From assembly GCA_013695405.1 (NCBI GenBank), contig JACDAO010000245.1:1-7102 (forward strand): a stretch of DNA of 7,102 nt, written 5' to 3'. Position 1 is the stretch's first letter, and the number at the start of each line of letters is the position of its first letter. The position numbers and the translations under genes are program-made. The notes beneath the pieces are model-generated. The model was given only the letters and a program-made list of their open reading frames with translations. It had not been told where the DNA came from and searched no databases. This document shows, piece after piece, positions 1-5,841 of the stretch. This DNA is from Acidobacteriota bacterium. Lineage in GTDB: Bacteria > Acidobacteriota > Vicinamibacteria > Vicinamibacterales > Vicinamibacteraceae.

Positions 1-355
1 CAGCTGCCCGGAGTTGACACGCCATCACATGGAAGTGCGGGGGCTCGGCGTCATCAACCTGCGCGATCTCTTTGGCGTCGCCTCGACCAGGCAGAGCATG
101 CAAGTCGAGTTCATCGTCCGGCTGGTGCGGTGGGACAGCCACACCGAGTACGAACGGCTCGGGCTGGACGAGGCCACCGAGCCGCTGCTCGACGTCGAGG
201 TGCCGGTGGTGACCCTGCCAGTCGGCCCGGGCCGCAACATCGGCATCCTGGTGGAGGTGGCCGCGCGCCGGCACCTGCTGCGGGCGCGCGGAATTTCCGC
301 GGCCCAGCAGCTCTCCGCAAGACTCGACGCCGAACTCCAGGGGGGCGACGCATGA
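1..355 (+). CDS. hprK: HPr kinase/phosphorylase, C-terminal part (5' end outside window)
   Basis: HprK phosphorylates and dephosphorylates Ser46 of HPr in the cytoplasm and so links carbon or energy state to PTS output. The reading frame is open from base 2, with no start in the window, and ends at TGA 353-355; 117 residues are visible. The family signature HHMEVRGLGVIN is near the left edge. It is followed by the conserved LPVGPGRNIGILVEVAA segment and the usual helical tail (ARGISAAQQLSARLDAEL). The Walker A kinase loop would lie upstream, outside the window. The family consensus for the second motif is PVRPGRN; here the first Arg is Gly (codon 224-226). The stop overlaps the rapZ start as ATGA, so the two are translationally coupled. 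A matching HPr with Ser46 is encoded downstream. Identification is secure; activity cannot be judged from the fragment. Confidence 0.93.
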   Translation, partial: SCPELTRHHMEVRGLGVINLRDLFGVASTRQSMQVEFIVRLVRWDSHTEYERLGLDEATEPLLDVEVPVVTLPVGPGRNIGILVEVAARRHLLRARGISAAQQLSARLDAELQGGDA

Positions 356-1254
356 CCAAGGCGCCGGCTCCGGACCCGGCTGCCCCGACCCGGCGCTTCA
401 TCGTCCTGACCGGCCTGTCGGGGTCAGGCAAGACCCAGGCGATTCGTGCGCTCGAGGATCTCGGCTACTTCTGTGTCGACAACCTGCCGGTCGCGCTGAT
501 TCCCACTTTCGCCGAGCTGACCTTGCGCACCGGAGGCGACATCACGCGCGCGGCCGTGGTGGTCGACATCCGCGAGGGCTCGCTGCTGAAGACCTTTCCG
601 GAGACCTTCCGCTCGCTGCGGAAAATGGCTGGGCTGGCGCCCCGCCTGATCTTCCTCGACGCCTCTGACGCGGCGCTGGTGCGCCGCTTCAGCGAGACCC
701 GCCGCCCACACCCGCTGGCCGAAGACCAGTCGGTGGGCGAGGGCATCCGACTCGAACGGGAGCAACTGGCGCCGATTCGCCAGATGGCCGACCAGATCAT
801 CGACACGTCGGACATGACCGTGCACGAGTTGCGGCACGCCTTCATGTCGGCGTCGCGCGATCGTGGCACCGACGCCGGCCCGGTGGTCACCTTTCTCAGT
901 TTCGGGTTCAAGCACGGCGTGCCGCTCGACGCCGACCTGGTGTTCGACGCGCGCTTCCTGCCCAATCCGCACTTCGTGCAGGAGCTGCGGCCGCACACCG
1001 GGCGCGATCCGCAGGTCCGCGAGTTCCTCGAGCAGTACGAGGACTACGCGACCTTCCTCGCTCGGGTCGGCGACCTGCTCGCGTTCCTGTTGCCGCGCTA
1101 TGCCGCGGAAGGCAAGAGCTACGTGACGGTGGCGATCGGCTGCACGGGCGGGAAGCACCGATCGGTGGCCATCGCCGAGGAACTGAAGCGGCGGATGGCG
1201 TCGGTCGGCGGCCTGCGGCTACGGGTCCGCCACCGCGACATCGCGCAGGAATAG
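352..1254 (+). CDS. rapZ: RapZ/YvcJ-family P-loop nucleotide-binding protein
   Basis: 300-residue cytoplasmic protein, slightly longer than the roughly 285 usual for the family because of an Ala/Pro-rich N-terminal extension of about 14 residues. It carries Walker A GLSGSGKT (21-28), the family motif GYFCVDNLP (38-46), a Walker-B-like LIFLDAS (99-105), RRFSETRRPHPL (111-122), SFGFKHGVPLDADLVFDARFLPNPH (183-207) and the C-terminal IGCTGGKHRSV (262-272). In E. coli the GFKHGVP histidine and the CTGGxHR loop help bind glucosamine-6-phosphate, and RapZ hands the small RNA GlmZ to RNase E. The B. subtilis homologue YvcJ binds nucleotides without that sRNA. Which role applies here is unknown; sensing of an amino-sugar or nucleotide signal is my inference. 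The ATG start overlaps the hprK stop, and AGGGGGG at 339-345 lies 6 bases upstream. A longer upstream frame exists but overlaps hprK and is not protein-like. Confidence 0.95.
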   Translation: MTKAPAPDPAAPTRRFIVLTGLSGSGKTQAIRALEDLGYFCVDNLPVALIPTFAELTLRTGGDITRAAVVVDIREGSLLKTFPETFRSLRKMAGLAPRLIFLDASDAALVRRFSETRRPHPLAEDQSVGEGIRLEREQLAPIRQMADQIIDTSDMTVHELRHAFMSASRDRGTDAGPVVTFLSFGFKHGVPLDADLVFDARFLPNPHFVQELRPHTGRDPQVREFLEQYEDYATFLARVGDLLAFLLPRYAAEGKSYVTVAIGCTGGKHRSVAIAEELKRRMASVGGLRLRVRHRDIAQE

Positions 1255-1283
1255 CACCGGCCCCGGACATACGAGGACCAGAC

Positions 1284-1718
1284 GTGACCGACCCTCAGGA
1301 TCAGCGGCTTGGCGTGGTCGTCGTGACCCACGGTCAGCTTGCCAACGAACTGGTGAACGCCGCCGAGATGATCGCCGGCGAACTGGTCCAGTTCGAGGCC
1401 GTCGCCCTCGGCTGGCACGACGAGCCGAACGCGGCGCGCGACCAGATCGCCGCGGCGGTGGCGCGCGTTCGCGGTCCGGCCGGCGTGTTGATCCTCACCG
1501 ACATGTTCGGCGGCACGCCCTCGAACCTCGGGATCACCTTTCTGGAAGACGACGCGATCGAGGTGATCACCGGGGTCAACCTGCCGATGCTGGTGAAGCT
1601 GGCCAACCTCGAACGGCCCCAGTCGGGTCTGCTCGGGATTGCCCGGCAGATGCGCGAGCACGGGCGCGAGGCGATCCGCGTCGCCTCCGACCTGATTCGA
1701 CCGGACTCCGACTCGTAA
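1284..1718 (+). CDS. PTS EIIA component, mannose/fructose (EIIA-Man) family, stand-alone
   Basis: 144-residue single-domain EIIA of the mannose superfamily. It accepts phosphate from HPr on a histidine, here His16 in VVVVTHGQLA. The second active-site segment LILTDMFGGTPSN (69-81) contains Asp73, equivalent to the Asp that hydrogen-bonds the active His in E. coli EIIA-Man. GVNLPML (97-103) is also typical. It lacks the EIIB domain found in E. coli ManX, and no EIIB, EIIC or EIID gene is visible, so its phosphate may serve regulation rather than sugar uptake (inference). The start is GTG 1284, chosen because GAGGA at 1273-1277 sits 6 bases upstream; no in-frame ATG lies near. It begins 29 bases after rapZ and ends 4 bases before the HPr gene. 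Deltaproteobacteria and Acidobacteriota commonly place this gene between rapZ and HPr. Confidence 0.93.
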   Translation: MTDPQDQRLGVVVVTHGQLANELVNAAEMIAGELVQFEAVALGWHDEPNAARDQIAAAVARVRGPAGVLILTDMFGGTPSNLGITFLEDDAIEVITGVNLPMLVKLANLERPQSGLLGIARQMREHGREAIRVASDLIRPDSDS

Positions 1719-1722
1719 GCCG

Positions 1723-1989
1723 ATGGTCACGCGTGAAGTGACTGTCGTCAATGCCCTGGGCCTGCACGCCCGCGCCGCGGCGCGGTTCGTACGACTGGCG
1801 TCACAGTACGGGAGCACCATCCGGGTGTCGCGCGGGCCGCGCGAACTGGACGGCAAGAGCATCCTCGGCCTGCTGCTGCTCGGCGCCGCGCTCGGCTCGA
1901 CCATCACCATCCGGGCCGACGGCGAGGATGCCGTGGCCGCGGTCGACGCGCTGGCGGCGCTGGTCGCCGACAAGTTCGGGGAGGCGTGA
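1723..1989 (+). CDS. ptsH: HPr phosphocarrier protein
   Basis: 88-residue cytoplasmic phosphocarrier, the normal HPr length. It takes phosphate from enzyme I on His15 and passes it to EIIA. The active site VNALGLHARAAARFV (9-23) has His15 and Arg17 at canonical positions. The regulatory serine segment LDGKSILGLLLLGA (42-55) has Ser46, the HprK target, which fits hprK in the same operon. The ATG start at 1723 is 4 bases after the EIIA stop and has no clear Shine-Dalgarno sequence, so translation probably depends on coupling to the upstream gene. The 3' end carries GGGGAGG, which appears to serve as the ribosome site for enzyme I. In organisms with several HPr paralogues this could be named an Npr-type protein, so the symbol is less certain than the family. 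Confidence 0.95.
   Translation: MVTREVTVVNALGLHARAAARFVRLASQYGSTIRVSRGPRELDGKSILGLLLLGAALGSTITIRADGEDAVAAVDALAALVADKFGEA
1978..1984 (+). promoter_or_regulatory. Shine-Dalgarno sequence for enzyme I
   Basis: GGGGAGG inside the last codons of the HPr gene is a strong anti-16S match. It lies only 1 base before GTG 1986, 7 before GTG 1992 and 13 before ATG 1998, so it favours the 1992 start. Its position inside the upstream gene points to coupled translation of HPr and enzyme I. Confidence 0.6.
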
Positions 1990-1991
1990 CG

Positions 1992-3701
1992 GTGCTGATG
2001 TTGACAGGGGTCGCGGTCGCGCCCGGCGAGGCGCTCGGTCCGGCCATCGTGGTGCGACTGCGCGCCCACGACCTTCGCTACCGCATCGACCCGGACGCGG
2101 TCGGACCAGAGCTGGCTCGGCTGGCCGAGGCCGCCGACCAGACGCGCGGGCAGCTCGAGGACATCCGCGACCGCACCCGTCACGTGCTTGGTGCGGAACT
2201 GGCGGGGATGTTCGACGTCCAGCTGCTGATGCTCGCCGACCCGCTGCTGCGTGAGCGCGCCGACGCGGTGATTCGCAGCCGCCACGTCAACGCCGAGTGG
2301 GCAGTGCTGGAGGCGGGCGAGGAGCTGACCGTCCGGTTCCGCGCCGTCGAGGACCCGTACCTGCAGGAACGGCACGGCGACCTCACCGACGTGGTCGGCC
2401 GGGTCCGTGGCAACCTGCAGCGCGGGGAGAACGACGCCAGCTGGCTGAACCAGCAGCTGGCCCGCTTTGCCGATCCGTGCGTGCTGGTCGCCGATGACCT
2501 GCCGGTCTCTGTGGCGGTGCAGCTGGACTGGCGGCGTGTCGCCGCGTTCGCCACCGACGCCGGGACCCGCACAGCGCACACCGCGATCGTGGCCCGCTCG
2601 ATGGCGGTGCCGGCGGTGGTCGGCCTGCAGGACGCCACGCGGCTGGTGCCGCCAGGGGCGATGCTGCTGGTGGACGGCACCGCCGGCGTGATCTCGATCG
2701 ACCCGCCCGCGGCCATGGTCGAGGCGACCAGGCATCGGCTGCGCCCGGTGGCCGTGCCGCACACCTCGCTGTCCGGCCCGGCGCGCAGTGCCGACGATGT
2801 GGCGATCCACCTGCTCGCCAACGTCGATCGCCCCGAGGACGTCGCGTTCGCGCTGCGCGAAGGGGCCGAGGGCCTCGGGCTTGTGCGGTCGGAACTCCTG
2901 CTGGGTGCCCACGCGGTGGGCGATGTCGGCGAACAGCAGCAGATCGATGCCTACCGGGCGCTGCTCGAGCAGGCCGGCGACCGGGAGGTCACCATCAGGA
3001 CCTTCGACGTCACGCCGGAAGACGCGGGCCTCGGCGACCCCGCGAACGCCGAACCGCGCGAGCGCCTCGGCCTGCGCGGGGTACGAGTCGGCCTGGCTCA
3101 CCCGGAGCTGCTGGAGCGGCAGCTACGGGCGCTGGTCCGGGCAGGGGAGGGCAGGCGCCTGCGGGTGATGGTGCCATTCGTGACCAGCGCCGACGAGTTC
3201 GTGCGGGCCCTGGCCCTGCTCGGCACGCAGGCCGAGCGGGTCGGCCGGCCGGCCCCGCCGATGGGGGTCATGGTGGAGGTCCCGGCCGCCGCGCTCGACG
3301 CCGCACGCCTCGCGCGACACGCCGCGTTTCTCAGCATCGGCACCAACGACTTGATCCAGTACACGCTGGCCGCGGACCGCAATGACGTGCGCGTGCAGCA
3401 CCTGTACGACCCGACGCACCCGGCCGTGCTGCGCCTGCTGCGAATGGTGGTGCGCGGCGCTCGACGATCGGGCCGCCGGGTGGCGGTCTGCGGCGAAATG
3501 GCCTCGGACGCCCGGCTGCTGCGGCTGCTGATCGGGCTCGGGTTGCGCGAGTTGAGCATGACCGCATCGTCCTTGCGACCGGCGCGAGAGACGGTGGCCC
3601 GCTGCTCGATCGCGGAGGCGCAGGCCGAGGTCTACCGCGCGCTCTACGACGCCGACGACAGGCCGGCAGCTGCCGACGCCGCCCCTGCGCCCGCGACGTG
3701 A
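1992..3701 (+). CDS. ptsI: PTS enzyme I (phosphoenolpyruvate-protein phosphotransferase)
   Basis: 569 residues, close to the usual 570-575. Cytoplasmic entry enzyme of the PTS: it autophosphorylates from PEP and phosphorylates HPr. Order: N-terminal HPr-binding region starting LTGVAVAPGEALGPA; swivelling domain with TDAGTRTAHTAIVARS and phospho-accepting His196; C-terminal PEP-binding barrel from about residue 250. Visible catalytic residues are Arg299 (LVRSELL), Arg336 (IRTFD), Arg362 (LGLRGVR), Glu429 (VMVEVPAAA), Asn452-Asp453 (SIGTNDL), Arg463 and Cys500 (VCGEMASD); the last four lie two below their E. coli numbers. The canonical DIGGDK after Arg336 is DVTPED here, at unchanged spacing, so the E. 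coli Lys340 equivalent is Asp344. The protein ends in an Ala/Pro-rich tail. Start choice: GTG 1992 is 7 bases after GGGGAGG (1978-1984). GTG 1986, which overlaps the HPr stop, and ATG 1998 are alternatives changing the length by two residues. Confidence 0.93.
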   Translation: MLMLTGVAVAPGEALGPAIVVRLRAHDLRYRIDPDAVGPELARLAEAADQTRGQLEDIRDRTRHVLGAELAGMFDVQLLMLADPLLRERADAVIRSRHVNAEWAVLEAGEELTVRFRAVEDPYLQERHGDLTDVVGRVRGNLQRGENDASWLNQQLARFADPCVLVADDLPVSVAVQLDWRRVAAFATDAGTRTAHTAIVARSMAVPAVVGLQDATRLVPPGAMLLVDGTAGVISIDPPAAMVEATRHRLRPVAVPHTSLSGPARSADDVAIHLLANVDRPEDVAFALREGAEGLGLVRSELLLGAHAVGDVGEQQQIDAYRALLEQAGDREVTIRTFDVTPEDAGLGDPANAEPRERLGLRGVRVGLAHPELLERQLRALVRAGEGRRLRVMVPFVTSADEFVRALALLGTQAERVGRPAPPMGVMVEVPAAALDAARLARHAAFLSIGTNDLIQYTLAADRNDVRVQHLYDPTHPAVLRLLRMVVRGARRSGRRVAVCGEMASDARLLRLLIGLGLRELSMTASSLRPARETVARCSIAEAQAEVYRALYDADDRPAAADAAPAPAT

Positions 3702-3726
3702 TGCGGGCACAAGGCTTCAGGCATCA
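3699..3726. terminator. Inverted repeat between convergent operons, possible weak bidirectional terminator
   Basis: TGATGC (3699-3704) and GCATCA (3721-3726) form a perfect 6-bp inverted repeat around a 16-base loop. The left arm starts with the enzyme I stop codon and the right arm, read on the minus strand, starts with the ssb stop codon. The stem is short, only half GC, and no T-run follows on either strand, so this is not a classical Rho-independent terminator. It is the only dyad in the 22-base gap where two operons meet. A function in termination or 3'-end protection is inference. Confidence 0.25.
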
Positions 3727-4221
3727 GAACGGAATGTCGTCGTCGCCTTCGCCGCCACTCATCGGGTCGAAGGTCGTGCCGGAGGTCGCGCCGGCACCGC
3801 CAGACGGGGCACCTGCTGCCGCGGGCTGGCCGCCGCCGTAGTCGTAGTCGTCCTCGCCGCGGTTGGCCCCGCCACGGCCGCCGCCACCGCCGCTGCCGAG
3901 CAGCTGGATCCGGTCCGCGACGATCTCGGTCGTGTACCGCTTCTGCCCGTCCTTGTCGTCCCAGGACCGGGTCTCGATGCGCCCTTCGACGTAGACCTGC
4001 TTGCCCTTTTTCAGGTAATCCTGCAGCGACTCGGCCTGCTTGCCGAGCAGCACGACCCGGTGCCACTCGGTCTTCTCGACCCAGTCGCCGGTCTTGCTGT
4101 CCTTGCGACGGTCGGTGGTGGCGATGCTGAAGCGGGCGATGGCAAAGCCGTTGCCCGTGAACTTCATCTCGGCGTCCCGCCCGAGATTGCCGACCAGAAT
4201 CGCCTTGTTGACGCTACCCAT
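3724..4221 (-). CDS. ssb: Single-stranded DNA-binding protein
   Basis: 165-residue SSB, which coats single-stranded DNA as a tetramer and recruits replication and repair proteins. Residues 1-109 form the OB fold: MGSVNKAILVGNLGRDAE start, then WVEKTEWHRVVLLGK with the conserved stacking Trp54, then YVEGRIETRSW with Trp87. A Gly-rich flexible linker follows (about 109-157), and the chain ends in the acidic tip DDDIPF, the conserved partner-docking peptide. All family hallmarks are intact. The start is ATG 4221, because the OB fold begins there and GGGAG (4231-4235) lies 9 bases upstream; the longer open frame to 4335 runs into cpoB and is not protein-like. ssb follows cpoB by 55 bases on the same strand, and no obvious promoter is visible in the gap. 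It may therefore be read from the Tol-Pal transcript, or it may be a second ssb copy in this genome. Confidence 0.96.
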   Translation of the reverse strand: MGSVNKAILVGNLGRDAEMKFTGNGFAIARFSIATTDRRKDSKTGDWVEKTEWHRVVLLGKQAESLQDYLKKGKQVYVEGRIETRSWDDKDGQKRYTTEIVADRIQLLGSGGGGGRGGANRGEDDYDYGGGQPAAAGAPSGGAGATSGTTFDPMSGGEGDDDIPF

Positions 4222-4254
4222 TTTCGATGTCTCCCGTCGTTCGTGTGCGTGAAG

Positions 4255-4266
4255 CCAGGGGCCTGG
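4255..4266. repeat. Short GC-rich dyad in the cpoB-ssb gap
   Basis: CCAGG (4255-4259) and CCTGG (4262-4266) form a near-perfect palindrome in the 55-base cpoB-ssb spacer. In RNA it would give a small hairpin of at most 4-5 bp upstream of the ssb ribosome site. There is no following T-run on the minus strand, so it is not a convincing terminator. In DNA this rich in GC it may well be chance. Confidence 0.2.
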
Positions 4267-4276
4267 AGCGCGGGTG

Positions 4277-5164
4277 CTACCGCGGACGCCGGTTGAGGCC
4301 GTCGAGTACCTGCTTGGCCAGGACAGCAACCTCACTCTGCGGGTAATTGCGGATCACCTGCTGGAACGACTCGCGCGCACGATCGTTGTCGCCGAGCAGG
4401 CTGAGCGCGACGCCGCGCTTGTAGAGCGCCTGCGGCACGCGATCGCCGGACGGGTAGTCGGCGATGACCTTCTCGTATGCCGCCACCGCCTCCTTGAACT
4501 TGCCATCGAGCTGGTGCGACTCCCCGATGTAGAACTGCGCGTCATCGGCGCGATCGCTGGTCGGGAAGGAACGGATGAACTGATCGAAGCCCGAGATGGC
4601 CAGGCTCCACTGGCCGGCGGCATAGTCGGCCTGGGCCGTGTCGAACATCCGCTGCGGCGACAGCCCACCGGCGGGCCCGGCCGGCACGGCAGGCGCGGTG
4701 GTCGTCGGGAACGCCGCCGTCGAGCCTGGGGTACCTGGCGCGCTCGACGTCCCGGCGGCCATCGGGTCGGTCCCGGGGGCTGGCGATGCGAACTGCAGCT
4801 GGGACGGCAGCGTGTTGACCGCTTCACGCAGCGAGGTCAACTCCTGTCCGAGCGCGTTGACCCGGGTGCCGTTCTCGTCCAGGCGCTCGCGCACCACACG
4901 CACGTCGCTGCCGAGGTTGTCGATCAGCAGCTTCTGGTCGGCGAAGGCCTTGCGGGCGGCCGTGCTCTGGTCGTCGATCTTGGCGTTCAGTGCCTTGAGG
5001 GTGTCGCCGAGCGTCGCCAGCAGCAACTGCATCTGCTGAGACTGCTCCTGCAGCATCCGGAGGTCGGCCATCAACTGCTGATGCTCACGGTTTGCGGCCA
5101 GGGCAGGTTGCCCCAACCCGACGAGCAGAACGCCCGCGAGGGCGCTTGTCACAATGCGCGTCAT
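4277..5164 (-). CDS. cpoB: CpoB/YbgF-like Tol-Pal periplasmic coiled-coil TPR protein
   Basis: 295 residues. Residues 1-23 are a Sec signal peptide with a hydrophobic core (SALAGVLLVGLG) and a PALA|AN cleavage site, so the mature protein is periplasmic. A Gln/Leu-rich helical region of heptad character (about 25-123) should form the oligomerising coiled coil. A Pro/Ala/Thr/Gly linker (about 124-168) follows, then three TPR-like repeats (about 169-203, 206-240 and 243-277), including DDAQFYIGESHQLDGKFKEAV and PQALYKRGVALSLLGDNDRA. In E. coli CpoB binds TolA and PBP1B and coordinates outer-membrane constriction with septal peptidoglycan synthesis. The same envelope role is inferred here from architecture and position. 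The start is ATG 5164, preceded by AAGGAAGAG and followed at once by the signal peptide; an upstream in-frame ATG at 5197 would bury that signal. The gene begins 40 bases after pal. Confidence 0.9.
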   Translation of the reverse strand: MTRIVTSALAGVLLVGLGQPALAANREHQQLMADLRMLQEQSQQMQLLLATLGDTLKALNAKIDDQSTAARKAFADQKLLIDNLGSDVRVVRERLDENGTRVNALGQELTSLREAVNTLPSQLQFASPAPGTDPMAAGTSSAPGTPGSTAAFPTTTAPAVPAGPAGGLSPQRMFDTAQADYAAGQWSLAISGFDQFIRSFPTSDRADDAQFYIGESHQLDGKFKEAVAAYEKVIADYPSGDRVPQALYKRGVALSLLGDNDRARESFQQVIRNYPQSEVAVLAKQVLDGLNRRPR

Positions 5165-5204
5165 GATCTCTTCCTTGCGGGCCGAATGGTCCGTCACGTC
5201 GCCG

Positions 5205-5804
5205 TTACTTGCTGGTGACCACGAAATGCGCTCGCCGGTTCTTCGCGAACGCCTCTTCGGTGGTGCCGGGGTCGAACGGGAACTCCTTGCCGTAGGACAC
5301 CGTCTTGAGCCGGTCGGCCGGGATGCCCAGCGAGACCAGGTAGGCTCGGGCCGACTGCGCGCGCCGCTCGCCGAGTGTCAGATTGTACTCGGCAGTCCCG
5401 CGCTCGTCGCAGTGTCCTTCGATGGTCACCACCCAGTTCGGATACTGACGCAGAATCTCGGCGTTCTTCTGCAACACGCCCTGCGTATCACCAGAGACGT
5501 CGGCGGCGTCGTAGAGGTAGTAGACCGGCTGCAACGGCGACTCGCGGTTGAGCTCGTCCAGCGATCGGGCGTTGTAGTCCATCGACGAGCCGGAAATCGG
5601 CGGCTCGGCCGGTACCGACGCGACTGGCGGCTCGGGCTCGGGCAATGGCGCCGGCGGGGCGGGCGGCGCGCCCGCACCACCCGCACCCGCCGAGGGCGGG
5701 GGAGGCGTCGGACGGGCGACCGGTGGCTTCTTGCGGCTGCAGGCGGTGGCGGTCACCATCACCAGCACGGCGAGGGCGACGAGGCGGACGAGGCGTGCGG
5801 ACAT
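5205..5804 (-). CDS. pal: Pal, peptidoglycan-associated outer-membrane lipoprotein
   Basis: 199 residues. The N-terminus is a lipoprotein signal with hydrophobic core LVALAVLVMV and lipobox-like ATAC; Cys22 should be lipidated. Ser at +2 is not an inner-membrane retention signal, so outer-membrane anchoring is expected. A Pro/Ala/Gly-rich tether (about 27-70, containing RPTPPPPSAGAGG and PLPEPEPP) leads to an OmpA-like domain (about 90-197). That domain carries TIEGHCDERGTAEYNLTLGERRA-type peptidoglycan-binding residues, including the Asp and Arg that contact diaminopimelate, and ends in KNRRAHFVV. Pal holds the outer membrane to the cell wall and is released or retained through TolB. GHCDERG replaces the proteobacterial GHADERG, adding a Cys (Cys132). 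The start is ATG 5804, with GAAGGAGA just upstream; a longer frame into tolB is spurious. It lies 37 bases after tolB. Confidence 0.95.
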   Translation of the reverse strand: MSARLVRLVALAVLVMVTATACSRKKPPVARPTPPPPSAGAGGAGAPPAPPAPLPEPEPPVASVPAEPPISGSSMDYNARSLDELNRESPLQPVYYLYDAADVSGDTQGVLQKNAEILRQYPNWVVTIEGHCDERGTAEYNLTLGERRAQSARAYLVSLGIPADRLKTVSYGKEFPFDPGTTEEAFAKNRRAHFVVTSK

Positions 5805-5841
5805 GCGGGGAGTCTCCTTCAAGAGCGGTGAGCGCGGCGCG

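Noticed and set aside
130..351. N-terminal extension of the rapZ frame
   Set aside because: The extension overlaps the conserved hprK C-terminus, is Arg/Gly/Pro-rich and lacks family similarity. The ATG at 352 has a strong ribosome site and leads straight into the P-loop.
2001..2006. TTGACA, resembling a -35 promoter box
   Set aside because: It lies inside enzyme I coding sequence and has no TATAAT-like element at suitable spacing. The same applies to TTGACA at 14-19 inside hprK.
1119..3101. Open reading frame of 660 codons on the minus strand
   Set aside because: It lies antisense to rapZ, EIIA, HPr and EI, all of which have clear family motifs. Its translation is rich in Arg, His and Gln with no recognisable domain. 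Long antisense frames are expected in coding DNA of this GC content.
3664..3675. Perfect 12-base palindrome CGGCAGCTGCCG near the end of enzyme I
   Set aside because: It lies within coding sequence for the Ala/Pro tail and has no loop or T-run. Such palindromes arise readily by chance in GC-rich DNA.
4274..5218. Open reading frame of 314 codons on the plus strand
   Set aside because: It is antisense to cpoB, which has a signal peptide, coiled coil and TPRs. The plus-strand translation has no recognisable family and no good ribosome site.
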